Origin: Chiridota heheva | Taxonomy: Eukaryota > Echinodermata > Holothuroidea > Apodida > Chiridotidae | Assembly: GCA_020152595.1 (NCBI GenBank) | Contig: JAIGNY010002073.1 | Location: forward strand, 492,501 to 556,500 | Length of the DNA stretch: 64,000 bases | Direction: 5' to 3' | Shown: one piece after another, positions 25,201-40,200 of the stretch | How positions within the stretch are numbered: position 1 is the stretch's first letter | Layout: each line of letters begins with the position of its first letter | The notes under the pieces: generated by a model | Told to the model about the DNA's origin: nothing | The model's input: only the letters and a program-made list of their open reading frames with translations | Database searches by the model: none | Made by a program: the position numbers and the translations under genes

Positions 25201-28200
25201 GAGGGAAGAAGATTCTGTTGGTTTCAAGGAACCAGTTAAGTCTCTGGTTGATGATCCTTTCCATAATTTTACAGAAACAGCAGGTGAGAGTGATGGGGCG
25301 GTAGCTGGAGGGGTCAGTGCTGTCCTTCTCCAGTTTGGGGAAGGGGTGATGATAGCTGTCCTCCATCCACAGTCACCCATCCACAAAAAGAAAATCCCGG
25401 AAAATAAAAAAGGTGCACAAATTTAGGTGGAAAAGTGCATGGTAGAGTACTGAAAATGACTGAAATGCCCTGAAAATGATTAAAATGTCAATTTCAGTCC
25501 CTAAAAATGATTGAAATGTCAATTTCAGTCCCTTAAAATGATTAAAATGTCAATTTTAGTCCCTGAAAATGATTGGAATGTCAATTTCAGTCCCTAAAAA
25601 TAATTGAAATCTATATTTCAGTCCCTAAAAATGATTGAAATGTCAATTTCAGTTCCTGAAAATAACAAACAATTTTAGTTGGATCTTGATTGCAGATATG
25701 GTAAATATCCCCAAACTCTTTTTCACAACAAATTGTTCTACTTCACAACATTGCGGCACAGAATGGTCTGCCCACATATATCACAAATCTGTATAAAAAA
25801 CAATGTCATAAACATATACTAAGAGACCCCAGAAAATTGAAAATATGTAGCTGATGTTGATGTGAAAATTACATTTTCATGTTTTTAATAGATTTAAAAA
25901 CAATTTAACACCACATATGCTAACTCCGCAAATTTAATTTCAAGACATCTAATTATAGTACTGACAATTATGTCACACACAGTGACATCGAACAATTGTG
26001 TCACACACAGTGACATCAAACAGTTCTGAGAATAACATTGTACCAACTAATGTCATTGATCTTATAGAAATGCATTCAGCTAACACAATAATCACAACTA
26101 TTTTCATTTTTTGGCAAAATCAAGATTTAAATAGATGAAATTGGCTCAAAATAGAATCACTTAAACTAATCACAGGATATACTGTACAGGTTCAAGTAAA
26201 CTTAACAAGTAAACATACCAGTTTTACAAAAGCCTCTAGCGTAAATCTTGCCAGCATCATTAGACTGTTAGGCATTGAGAAGAACTTTGTGTCTAGCGTC
26301 CCCTCGGGTACAAAAGCATACAAGAATGGACCTGCTGAGATGATCTGCTTCATATCAAGCAGCGTTTGGACCTGGTTAACCATGGCCCTCAATCGCTGCT
26401 TACATTGCTCTACACCGGCTTCCAATATGTCTAAATTTGTTCTGAGATCAAAAGATAAAAATGTTAAAGATACATAGATTGGTAGCAACAACGTAAGCTT
26501 AACTTAACTAGTTTAACATGTACTAACAACCATGCACACAGCACAGTCATATCAAACTTGGTTCCAAATTGACCAGTTTACAGCATAAAAACTTAGATAC
26601 CTATTTAGCATAAAATGCAATATTTTGTGATCTCAGAACAGAACAACTGGAAATCTAACTGATTGTTTTTCGGTCCCAAATATTTTTAATAGAAATTCGC
26701 TATAGTGAACAGAAAATTGGACATTATTAAAACCTTGACCCACATATATCAGTAAAACGCAATTTGAGAACATTTGATATTTGAGAAAGAAAGTTTAGCT
26801 GTATTCCTGTTTGTACATTGCTGAAATTTGTTTACGAACTTTGATTTGTCATAACTTAAAATAGTATTAGTATTTTTGTGACCATTTAAAGACTAATCTG
26901 CTCATCTTTCAAGCTCTACCTGTCCATACGGTCACATTCATTACGTGTTATCAAATTCAAAATATGCAAAATTAAATTCACAAAACATCTCTTTAATAAA
27001 ATAAAATTGAAGTATTGTCCATGAGAACTATGTTGCTATGAAATAATTTTTTTTACAGATATAAATTACATCCCTACTAAAAACTGAATAAAATACCATG
27101 TCACTTCACTAAGGAAGTACAGTATATAGCCTTAAAAGGTTATGCGTCTAGGTCTGCTTAAAGGCCAGTGAGTCATCCTCAGAGTTGTTGACTCGAGTCA
27201 CTGACTTGGACTCGAGTCACAATTTTGTATTACTTGTCTTGACTTGCGAACAAATGACGTGACTTGACAACAAGTGACTTGTGACTTGACTTGCAAAAAT
27301 ATGACTTGGTTATAACTGACTCATCCACAAACACACATCAATAATAACTTACTGATCGCCATATAAGTACAGCAACCTCAGGTTCAGTGACTTTGTTGTT
27401 CACAAATATGCTTTCATCAATCTTACCATTACTTTGTAATAATCTTTCAGAGAAATGGATGCCTTTTATTGTCATCATAATAATCTATCTACCAAGATTG
27501 TAATCTCCCTGCATAACAGCTTCATCCTCCCACATCCCCTTTCCTGACACATAATTAGATGTGTATTCAAAATTTTCAGTTTTAAAAAGAAAATCATTAA
27601 AAGCATACTTTCATCATACTTTATTACAAAAACTATATACAATGTCTGTTAGTTCGAAAGCAACCTGCATTTTCATCACATATATGTAACAAAATCTTTT
27701 CTATTTTACATCTAGATGTATAATCATAAAGTTGGTTGTAGATTATAAAAAATTTAAAAAACATTTACAACCAAAAGAGTTAAAACTGCTAAATATTCTC
27801 ACCTGGACAGAGAATCTAACGCATTCATAAAGCGTTCATCTGCTGATTTATTTTCCTCCTAAAAAATGGCAAAAATAATTATTGTATATCTGAAATCTCA
27901 TTGGTGCATTAATTTCATATCTTAGATGATACTCTCCAAGGACATAATATTTCTTAAGCAAAGTTATATCTGTGATTAATGATTTCTTGCATCAAATATC
28001 TATGGCCATCAGCTTCAAATCTCAATGACAATCTATTTCATTTACAAATTCTATCTACTATAGAAATCTCAACTGGACATCAGTATTGCATCACAAACTT
28101 ACAAGATAACAGCCAGACCACCAAGTTAAGCTTTTTTAAAGGGATGGTGTACCCTAACCCTCTTTTCCTTGCCTCCACTCTGCCCCTTTTCACAAATCCT

Positions 28201-31200
28201 CTACATTTGTACACATTAACCTAGTTTTGTACATTTGTATACATTAAGCTAGTTGTGTACATTTTGTACACATTAACCTAGTTTTGTACATTTTATACAC
28301 ATTAACCTAGTTAGTTTTGTACATTTTGTACACATTAACCTAGTTTTGTACATGTACACATTAATCTAGTTTTGTATATTTTATACACATTAACCTACTT
28401 AATTTGTACATTTTGTACACATTAACCTAGTTTTGTACATTTGTACACATTAATCTAGTTTTGTATATTTTATACACATTAACCTAGCTAGTTTTGTACA
28501 TTTTGTACACATTAACCTAGTTTTGTACATTTGTACACATTAACCTAGTTTTGTACATTTTGTACACATTAACCTAGTTTTGTACAATTTGTACACATTA
28601 ACCTAGTTTTGTACATTTGTACAATTAACCTAGTTATTAACCTAGTTATGTACATTTTGTACACATTAACCTAGTTATTAACCTAGTTATGTACATTTTG
28701 TACACATTAACCTAGTTATTAACCTAATTATGTACATTTTGTACACATTAACCTAGTTTTGTACATTTTGTACACATTAACCTAGTTATTAACCTAGTTA
28801 TGTACATTTTGTACACATTAACCTAGCTTTAAGAATTGTTTCAACTTGGTATTATGGTGTTTGCAATTCCCCAATATACAAGGAGGCAGGTACATTATAT
28901 GCTGTATTGATCTCTCCCTTACTGGCAATTAAAGTACCCCAGTGACCTTGTTGCATGTCCCTTGCTACAGTGTATATGCACTTTCTTGAACACTGGCACC
29001 CTGCCCATTTCTAGATATCTAATACCGCTCCATCAACTTTATAATCAATTTCATACCTTGAACGTCATTAAGTATCCCATCTCACATCTAAAAGAAATTC
29101 ACTTCCATATCTTGAGTCCAAATGATTGAGCTTCATTCAATCTCACTTGTAAATTCAATACCAAAATTCACCATAAATTCAATACCGAAATCCTAAAACA
29201 AAATTGCTTCATAAGCTTGGATTTATTTTAAAAGACGCTAGTTAATTTATGTATACCTTATCTTATTAGTTTAAGGTCCTCCCTGATATTTAAAGTCTTC
29301 AAATGCCTTCAGTTACAAAAAATATCAGAGAAATTAATATTCTGAGTAGAACAGTCTTTGATTACCAGAAAAGACAGAGAATGTACCAACACCATATTGG
29401 CAATTCACTTCAAGTGTCATTAATTATCATAATTACAGGTTTTAAACTATAATTTGCATAAAGATAATTTGCATAAAGATATTCTATTGCTCTGTCATTT
29501 TCCTAAAACAAACCTTGTACACTATCAATGAAAAGAAAATGAATTAACAACTTACAATTGATTCCAGGAGTGTGTCTACAACATAAGCTGCATCAAAGGC
29601 ACAAAACTGAAAAACAAGAAAATATCAATTTCAAATACCTGTTTGATCAGTGAGATACAATATGGCAAAAATATTTAATTGAAACTTTTTTCCCCATGAT
29701 TTCTCAAAGCATAAGGTTAGAGTGATAGCATATTGTTTGTTCAAGAAGAAAACAAAAAGCAACACAGAGATGGAACGACATACTCAAAATACTGACAAAG
29801 GGAATTTAAAAACTTTCTAAAATTTCCCCTGCATAATTTTATCACAAATGAAAATTGTTTGTTTCTTTGATGAGAGTTTAACGGCACCACAACAGCAAGG
29901 GTCAAATTGTGCCTGAGAGGTTAGATCATTCCAGAGGTAGGAAGGAGAGTAAACAGGGGGAGATTGAGAGAAACACGAGAACTAAAAACCAGAAAGCTGG
30001 GATCGAGAGAGGTGTATGTGTGAACAAATATTGTTAAATGGCATAACTAGAGCTGAGATTTATCAAACCCTTAAAATTTAAATTTGTCAAACACTGCAGT
30101 CATGATGTACATTTCTTCTCTAAAATAAGAAACCAGTGACTTCTTGAACTAACTGCATCAGTTGCAATGTTTTGAAATATATCAATGTAAAAATGACAGT
30201 CAGTTATGATGCCACAAAAGTGTGTTAGAAATGAAAATGTTACTCACCTTGTGTTTGAAGCCAACCTGGACTTGAAAAGAAGGCACTGTTATATTATCCA
30301 ACCTGTAATGAAAAATGAAAGCTCTCTTTAACAATGCTTAGTTGTCATGAATGCAAATTTATTTTATATACAGTAGAAGATAACAAAAGGGTCAATTTGG
30401 TAAAGAATAAATATTCAAATATTTTCTTCCATTGATGAAATATATAATATAAGAAAGTTCTACCATGACTTGTGTAAAACACTGATTTCAGCCTACAAAT
30501 GACACCACTGACTAACTTTCTTGAAGTCTATGTAAATCTTTATATTATTGAAATTTTCCCCAAAAGCAGATAAATTACAATACAGCAACTGTCACATTGA
30601 TTATCCATCAACCAATTTTCATCACCAGCTTGAGGTAATCGCAATTAGTAATTATTTACATTTTCTATGTAATCGTTAAAATACTCATTCATACACCAAA
30701 CATTTTGCATCTTATGACCTGAATATTTAAGCAGCTGTAAAAATGATACATTTTGGACCAATTTTGATGACCATTTGCTATTTAAATGGTATTTTAAGCA
30801 AATAAGCTGATGTTGTCTTTATGTATCCATCAGGCATGAGCCTGGCTAGCAACACAATTAACTGGATATGTAACAACTAGGCATAATACTGAATGTAACA
30901 TTAGGCCTAGAAATACTTACTTTAAACCATGGTTATGAATGTAGCATACGCTACAAGGCCCAACCTTATGTGGACAATAACTCTTTTGTTTCATGGGTTT
31001 CCTTTTCTAAAACAAAACCTGACCCTAGGACAACTACCAAAAGATATTTATGTGTCTGCCCAAAATAAGCAGAGAATATCATGATATGTAACTATTCAGC
31101 AGTGTCTTAGAAATTTCAAAATAGTTCACACAGACTGCGCATGCACCAAAAAAAACCCAGAGAATATTATATGAAACTATTCAGCAGTCCTCTTGGAAGT

Positions 31201-34200
31201 TTTAAATTAGTTCACACAGACCGTACATGCACCATGTCAGGATTGGATCAGCTCGAGTTCCATTGGGAATCAAGTCATGGAAAAGATGGGGCTAGACCAC
31301 TTTTAAAAAGAAATTGCCTCCCGATGTGTTACTCTTATGGATCATGATAACCAACACGCAAATAAGATTCAACGAAGAAATTTTTTTTAAAGGCAAATAC
31401 AAAATTGCAAAAGAGAAAACAAATAACAAAACAAACAAGGCTTGTCCCTGGTCCATATACCTTTAACATGTGAACCATTCTTACACCATACTGCTTCACA
31501 TCTTGCTAATCATTTTAAACCAACTTCTTACCCAAATTTCTTAGCGGATGTTTCCAGCCAGTCTTTCATGTTCTCCTTGAACTCAACATCCATGGCTGAG
31601 TACTTCTGCTTGCTCTGTGAAAGAGGCAGCCCCATGTCTGCCAAGAATTCATGTAACCTCTTCACACCCTTCAGGGTCCAAAGCTTCAGGCTGATAAAAA
31701 ATGAAATTTTCAAAAGAGAATAAGAATTCTCCAAATATTTGAATGGAGTACAAGTACAATTGTATTTCTAGTATACAAGATAAACACATCTTAATTGCCA
31801 CCAAACTAATCCTTGAAGGTGTAAGTGTATTTTGTACCATTGGAGATGAAAAAGACAAATGGAACTGTCAGAAGATTGTGAGAGAAAAGAATTTGTATTA
31901 AATTGCTTACCAGAGAAAAGATGTGTCATTTCTCCTAACAATAGTTAATTTTATCAAAAAGTAACTTTTTGACTGATTATTTTTCTCCACATTTCTTCAA
32001 ATGGAAAATTATTTACCTCACTAGACTGTTTATGTACTCCACTGTAATATCCAGTGGTTGTAAATAAATCTCAGAAAAATTGTCACTTCTAGCCTGATTT
32101 CAGTCATTAAAATGAGAACTGAAAAGCTTAAGGATGAAGTTTAAGATATCTACCCCATGAGAATTGACATTACCCATTCACATCTTTCAAATATCAATTT
32201 TAAATGTATTTTGTTGAATATGTCTCCAATGTTTCAGAGTTTTCAACCATTAAAAATACTAATGGATTAGTAAACTAAATGTATTTTAGGTAATTTTACA
32301 TACTTTATGAAAAACAAAGACAAAACTTTGATTTTAAAAAATTAAATAAGTAATTTCAATATTTAAGATACATCAACAATTGAACACTTACTTGCACGCT
32401 GTGTATGAGGAATGCTTCAGGCTTTCAAACAGAGACCAATGTCTGTACAGAGCTAGTAATAATCTGGTCAATTGAATTAAGGGTAAACATGTGTTACCTG
32501 ACAAGCAAAAATCTTGCATTCTAAAGTTTGAATGATCGATGAGATTTGTCAGCACTGCAAAATCAAAGATAATCATATGGTGCCAGAAAAGAACAAATGA
32601 TGTAATTAAATATAAATTAAATTAAAGGGCGTAATAACGTAAGAGGTAAGTGAAGAAGAGTGGGTAGTAATAGTTCTAAAGGAAAACAGTTTTATATACC
32701 TTATCTGCAGACCTGCCAACCTTTAGGATCACCAAACTGTATTCTTGGAACTACAAAAGTTGTATTTTTGATAAAAAAAACTGTACTCTTTAAACAAAAT
32801 GTACAAAACAAAGGTTTACTGTGGCTAAAAAAAAAATTACCATTATCAAAGCCATATCTAAACATTAATATCACTCACAAAATTACCGCTTAATACAAAT
32901 TACAACATGATTAAAACACTGTTAAAACTGCGTGTATTACAATTTACACATGTAACGTTAGTTACCGGACCACATGTTTCGTTTGTATATAGGCACCGTG
33001 ACAATCATTCATCTCTCGTATGCAACGTTCTGATCGGCTACACTCGGACGAAAAATTGTTGTTTACATCCCATGCACCAATCACGGATGCCCTAGCTTAA
33101 GGTAGTAAAAAGTATGAGTTAAAAAAAAAAAAAAAAAAATTGTATTCTGGTGCCAAAAATCGTACAATCGTATTTCCAACATTTTCCCGTATTAAATACA
33201 GCAAAATCGTACTAGTTGGCAGGTCTGTATCTGTTTGTATGTTTTTGCTTTTGTTAAATTTAAGAGGACAAACAATGTGCAATATTGGAGCATAATTAAA
33301 TATTTACATTTTCGAAGTTTAATACCCTCAAAATGCCTATCTTAGATTGTAATACAAATTACGCACATTTTCTAGGTACCAGAACTCTCCCAATTTCACA
33401 CAATTGACATCACATTCCCCAAGCAATCACACATATTTCCTGAAGGCGTCTATAAGACCACATATATGATGCACCAATTACAAATATTGGCAAAGGATAC
33501 TCAGGTACAAATGAAATCTTCATGGAATTGACGGAGACTGAGCTTTCTTCATCCTCCCCTCTGTGGTTGTGTCTTGATACGTGTCTGTTCAGCTCGGTCA
33601 CATCAGAGACATACTTCTCTCTATACAACAGACATACAACATTAAATAGCAATGGTTACACATTGTCTCACTGGTATAGTTACAGATCCATGTGCTAGCT
33701 CAATAGTTGGAAGAAATTTACTAACATTCTTTAAAAGTCTAGCAAAATTAAAATTGAACAGTATTCTTGACACAATGAAAATTAGCAGGATTAACAAGAA
33801 TGGCCACAGATGTACATATTATGTGATAATTGTAACAAAGTATTATCTGATAGAGGAACAGAGATTCACAACATTCCTAGAAACTATTCCATTGTGGCTT
33901 ACCTATCAATCTTCTTTGAAATAAGCTGGTTTGTCAATGCAATGATTGCCCACCTGTAAAGGATATGAAGGTTAAAAGTTGTACAACGTACAAATGTACA
34001 ACGAATTTGAAAATTTTACAACTATTCAGATGGGTTGTATTATAATTAATAATTCTGTTACATGACATGACGGTGTGTCCTCCATTTATTTCCACTCATC
34101 AACATGATATGAAAGAACACACAAGAACCTATCAAGTCATCCTCTAAACCCTAAAAACATATTAACAATGCATGCAACAACCCACATATAACGTCTACAT

Positions 34201-37200
34201 ACAATACTCACTCAAATACTTCCATTGCAAAACAACCTATACAAATAATACCAAAACAAATCCTATTTTCTATACGTGCATAAATACATTGGTATTAAAC
34301 CTACTATTATTTTATAGTTGTTATATGATAGAAAAGTTTTTTAAGAAACCAATGAGTGAAAAAATTGTTTTAAAAATAGCAGCAATTTGAAATTAAATTA
34401 GGTCTTTGATGATACCATATATGTGTAATGTATCTACTTAAAAGTACTGTCCTGTAATGTGCTGTTTCTATTTGTTTGTTTGATGAAGGTTTAACAGCAC
34501 CACGACAACGAGGGTCAAACTGTACCTGAGAGGTTAGATCATTCTAGAGGTATGAAAAAAGGAAACAGGGAGATTGAGAGAAATACGAGAACTAAAAGTT
34601 AGAAAGCTGGGATGGAGAGAGGTGATGGGTGAATAAAAACAAAGTAGAAAAAGGGGTTTCTGTTGCCTTCTTTTTATTTCTTCCTTCAGTATTTAATTGT
34701 AGCAAAAGTTTTTTCTGACTTCACACAAAAATTTCATTGCATTTAAGTTTTCAGCTGCCTTAATTATTAGTTTTAATAAATATTTCTTGTTTTCTGTCTA
34801 TCATATTAAGTTTGGGCTTCTGCTTTGTGGGAAACATATATGCTGCACTAAATATTGTTCATGTACTTACCACAATAAATCATTGGTGTCTTTTGACAGT
34901 TTCCAAGCCAAGTCATACATAACAAGTGCAGCCTGAGAAACACAACAACAGATGGAAGGGATATAATTTTAGTAATCAACACACACAACAATTTATAAAA
35001 GGTACTGTATATACATGTATTCAATGAATCTTAATTTGCATGAGACCAAAAATCAAAAGAGGGCCATATATACATCCTGCAAGTCTCTATTTCAAAACCA
35101 TTTTAACATATAAAAAACTTTCAAACATACTTCACATTTTTCTAACATGAGAAAAGTATTATATTACTAATAAAATGTAAAAAAAAATGTCCTGGAGCTG
35201 TTTTTATTTGTCTCAGCTATGAGGTAAAAAGTTTCTTCCTACTTGAAAGATTTTGCACATTCTGAGAAAAATTCCATACAATTCTACAGGAAAAGTTTTA
35301 TCCCCTCATCATGTAAACAGAATTTATGCTGTTGGTGACACCCGTCAGTGTTGGTGACACCCATCTGTGTTGGTGACACCCATCAGTGTTGGTGACACCC
35401 CTCAGTGTTGGTGACGTCCATCAGTGTTGGTGACACCCGTCAGTGTTGGTGACACCGCCAGTGTTGGTGACACCCGTCAGTGTTGGTGACACCTGTCAGT
35501 GTTGGTGACACCCGTCAGTGTTGGTGACACCCATCAGTGTTGGTGACACCAGTCAGTGTTGGTAACACCTGTCAGCTTTTGCTTTTCATTGTAGAATAAC
35601 TGACAGATTGACACAAAGGTGCATAAAATAGACCTGTATATCACTTTTAACACCAAAGTTACGAACACAAGAAAAGTCATTAAAAGAAACTGTACTTTCT
35701 TTGTTTGTTCATTTCATGTGCCAAAAACAGCTTTCATCTTAAAAACCTTCCATTGTTTCCCACATAGCAGTAAAATCATAAAAAATATGCAATGTGCTTC
35801 AATGTTAAGCTTTTAAATGCATGAAAATACTAGCCCCAATGTTAATTCTAACACGGACACAGTAATATGTTATCAGAATATAAATCTTTATACAGTTTCA
35901 AATCACTCACATCACAAAGGACAAAATTGATATGAAGATTCTAACTTACGGCTGTTCCATGAAATGAAAATTCATCGTAATCAAATAATATTTTCTGTTT
36001 GTTTTGCTCCCATTCTCTCCTCTTTCTCCTTTTCTCCATCCTCCTCCCTAACGCTTCCTGTAAAATGCATTCAGACAACAATTAAGCACAATCAAACTAT
36101 ATCTTGACACAAAATCAGGACAATAACTGGATACAGTTTGGAAAATCCTGTGAACTTTTTCTTGAAGAAAGTTATTTTGCTGCTGCAAGGATGTTTAAAT
36201 GAAGAACATGTATTAAAGCACTTCATAATAATCCTTATACTTGTAAGCAATCAACAAATCACTTGCTCGGCTCACTGTGACAAGCAAACATCACACCCGG
36301 GTAGACATATTGTTTTGTCTGTTGGACGACCTCAAATAAAAGTTGCATTACCCTTGTAAAATTTTCAGGACAAGTTTTCATTCATGACATCAAGAAATGC
36401 AGGAGCTTTCATTTAATATCTTGAGTCACTTAATACATCTTTATTGTTATTTTCATTACACTTAAACAATAAATATTAATCTTTTGTCAACTGAGAAATC
36501 AAAATCTGAAGATAGATATAGCTTGTGGTCACAAGAAGAAAACTTTTAACAACATACAACAAGTCTTTGAGGAGTTCAGAGTAATGAAATTGTAAAGCAA
36601 AATTAAGAAAGCATACTGGTCCTATCCATCCATAATCCTATGCTAATAAACTGGCCTTAGTGGTAAGGTATAGCCAAACATCAATTGGAGTGATCTAGAA
36701 CCACCACTGTTTTTTTCCATACAAACAGAAATACAGTAGAAAGCCAAAATCAAATAGATTTACATTCTGGTTGCCAACTGACCATGGAAAATAGTGCCGA
36801 CCTTTTTTTTTTAAAGCCCATTTTACAGATCTAAAATAAAAGTTATATCTTCTCTCACATTGTTCTAAAAATAAAAAGCCTGACATTAAAAATGCTATTT
36901 GTTATTACGTAATTGCTTTGCATTTGTTACATAATTTCCAATTTCGATCAAAATATGCAAATTAAGATTTAAGATTCCAATAGCTTAACATGAGCATATT
37001 GTAATATTGCTTGATATATCTGTCAACCACATGATCAAACATTATGAGAACAATCTAGTCCACTATTTAAACTAAAACAAACTTCACCTCGTCAAACCTT
37101 CTCCTTTTACCATTTGGCTCCGCGCTGTCATCACTTTCATTCCCAGAGTCCTCATCAGACTAAAGAGAAATGGAAAACACCTCAGTTAAAACAAAGGGGA

Positions 37201-40200
37201 CTACATGAAATATGATTTAGAATAAGAGGTGGGGTAAATAGGATAATCAAACTGAGAGGATATTTCACCTCCTATTGTACTCTTGTGTGCCATGGTTCTG
37301 ACCAGCTTCCAATCACTTCAAACAGCATATATTAATCACATTTCGACAGGTCAATTTTCTTTTTTTAGTAAAAGGGGGTAGGGGGATAATGTATTATTTC
37401 CACCCCTACTTAAAAATTATGGCCTGCTTTTAGCATATAACAGGCTGCTATACTGTATATATGTTTTGTTTCCACCTACAAATTTGAATCTGGAATAAGA
37501 TCACATAACAAGATGACTAAGATGGCTAAGAAGGATTAGTCACTCCATAAAAAGTCCAAACTAACATCACCACCACCACAAACATATCAATATGTGCAGA
37601 GTGAGTTTTCAAGTCCATATAAGTTTAAGTCTTCTTCAGAAGAACTTTCTTCCAGAATTGCAATAAAATAATGGTTACGGTTCACAAGTTCCAGTTCCGG
37701 CTGGAACTCAGAGTAAATGTTGTGCTGGAAATGGTACCTCACAATTTTTTTGTTGAGGATATATTCTCCACAACAGCACATCTAGTCAATGCTCAAACTT
37801 TGAATTGCTATGTCTAAAACCATGATACCCCTATGCTATTTGTGATGTATGACTGGGTGAACAGTCTTCAGATCAAAATCTCGGTGTATTTCTTCTAAAA
37901 TTCTTTCCCAGAAAATGATAGGAAAGTCTTTTCCTGCCAGAATTTGATTGGGGGTATGGCAAAGTCTTAAATACCTTTGGTAAGAATTTGCTGCACCACT
38001 TCAAAGCAGAACATCAATGATGTTGAAGCTCAACCTTATCACAAAAATGTTCAAAATAGTAAAGATGATATCAAAAGAGGATGAAAGGGGTTGCCATTTT
38101 TAAGTCAAGTTTTGCATAAAAAGAATATATATTTATGGTCTACGGTCATTTAATAGTATTTTATAGGATGCAATTTATCATTTTCAATATTCCCATTGAT
38201 TATACTGTTACTTGGACATCCTCAATTAGTTTCTATGAAAATATGCCAATTATATGATGTGAAACCAAGGATGGTACGAACACATCCTTCATAAAACTAT
38301 ACAATGAGCAAGGCTTTCACACATATCTGTTTTATGACGCCATGCCCCCCCTCTTCGATTCAAAAGACCAAGTTATTTTCCATTAAAATGTGTAAATTCA
38401 GCTGGAGGCAGCTGATGTCAAAACTAAAGCTGTTTGTAGATTCAATTGACTCTGTCTACACACATGTGTAAGCTAAAAATAATAAAAAGGGAAAACTTCA
38501 TAGAACTTTCCCAATGGAAGTACACTTGGAACCCCTCCAGCAATAATTTTTATAAATAAAAATGTTTTCATCATTCATAAGATAGTCAACAAGATCTCTT
38601 ACTAAGGTTGCATCTTCATTTTGTTGTTAAATTTCCCCAAATGAAAGATAATTTCATTCTTTTTTGTTGATATTAATATTATTTTATTTATATATATATA
38701 TATTTTTAAAATATATTTTTATTGGAGGGGGAAGGTCCTTCTTCCAATTTACCACGAGAAAGAAGCTTCAGTCACCCCACTTTTTGCAAAAGATTACAGT
38801 ACAAAATATGAAATTTAAACTTAAAAGTAAAAAAGTTTCATAAATCAATACGTTTTTGTCATTTGCTATACCTTAGATTAAAGAAACTCCAGAGCTGCAA
38901 AAAACTTTTAAAAGTTTTCAAATTTACTTTACATTGCAACAATGAAGAATAGTCACTCAGGCAAAGATACCGAGCGAGGGTGATTAACGAGAATAGTATT
39001 CCATGCTGTACACACAACAGAGGATAATGTGTACTGTAGTGTGAACAAAGTGGTACCTCCTTAGTGTCTTATCATTTCCCTGCTGAGAATAGTCAGCTGT
39101 AGGCAATTATTTACACAGCACATATTTTCCAGAATTGATTGCAGATTTTTATAAAAATGAAAATTGCTTTATTTCATGTATGCAGTTTTCAGGTATGCAA
39201 ATAGTAAATTAAAAACTGAATACACCCTGAGTGTAGATTTTTATGCTCTTCAAGACTGCCAAATTTCAGAAGTATTTGGTCAAAAATCTCTGACTAGATA
39301 CTAGAGCTGTGACCGTTTAGCGTGTACACGCTACACGCTCGCAAATCTTGTAAACGTTTACTAAATACTTCATTGCGAGTAATCGTTTTTCATACAATAT
39401 AGGCCTAGTGTCTTGCCGTTGAAAATCAATATTCATGATTCAAATCACACACACACATTCGGCTTACAAAATTCTAATCAATGACTTTTTACAAACTGTA
39501 AACCCGATTAGCATAATCCTTTTTAAGGTGTGAATCACAAATGCGCAGTAATCACCAATGAATGGGGATATTATGCACTTTGAATTCGCCGAAATCTGAG
39601 TAATCTAACTTGTAAAATGCACCGCGATTGTGCAGCAGTAAACAGTGAAACTAACAATAGGCCTAACGTTAGGCCATAAGGCTTTAAAACCCACGCAATC
39701 AAGGCCCGTTTCATCGACCAAAAAACACTTGAATCGTGACAATCAGTACATTTACATGTAAATATTACCTGATGAGTCAAATAAATTTTGCAAGAAAGAA
39801 AAAATATTGCATAATAAATAAACAGAAAAAGGTTTTAACAGAGCTGAAATTCTGCATGCTTCGCAAAGATGGCGGCCAATCTTTTCGAGAGGACTGATAT
39901 TTCAGAACTTCCTGGTGGTGGTGGCGTAGTTTTGAAATGTTTTACGGCGAGGTATATCATAGGCCTCGGTATGCAAGATTTTCACAGAGCTTTGAAAGCC
40001 GTAGCGAATAGGACAATAAAGTTACGCCATGTTGAGTTTAGATGACATTGAAAGGAAGTTATCTGTTCTTTCTAAACTGAATTTCCATGCATATTTTCCA
40101 TAAAAATGATGATTTATACTGTAGAAGTAAACTTTTTACGATTTGGAAAGCAAAACTCAGCGTCTATTTGGGCAATGCAGTCAGTACTTTTGCCATACTG

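Larger units (their letters stand above)
23730..26218. other. CDC45 intron 15
   Basis: Contains a short minisatellite (23758-23975), unassigned AT-rich sequence (23976-24550), an RT-bearing LINE (24553-25390) and a 31-bp minisatellite (25440-25670). No extra exon seen. Confidence 0.6.

Noticed and set aside
26289-26477. Plus-strand ORF at 26289-26477
   Set aside because: Antisense shadow of CDC45 exon 15.
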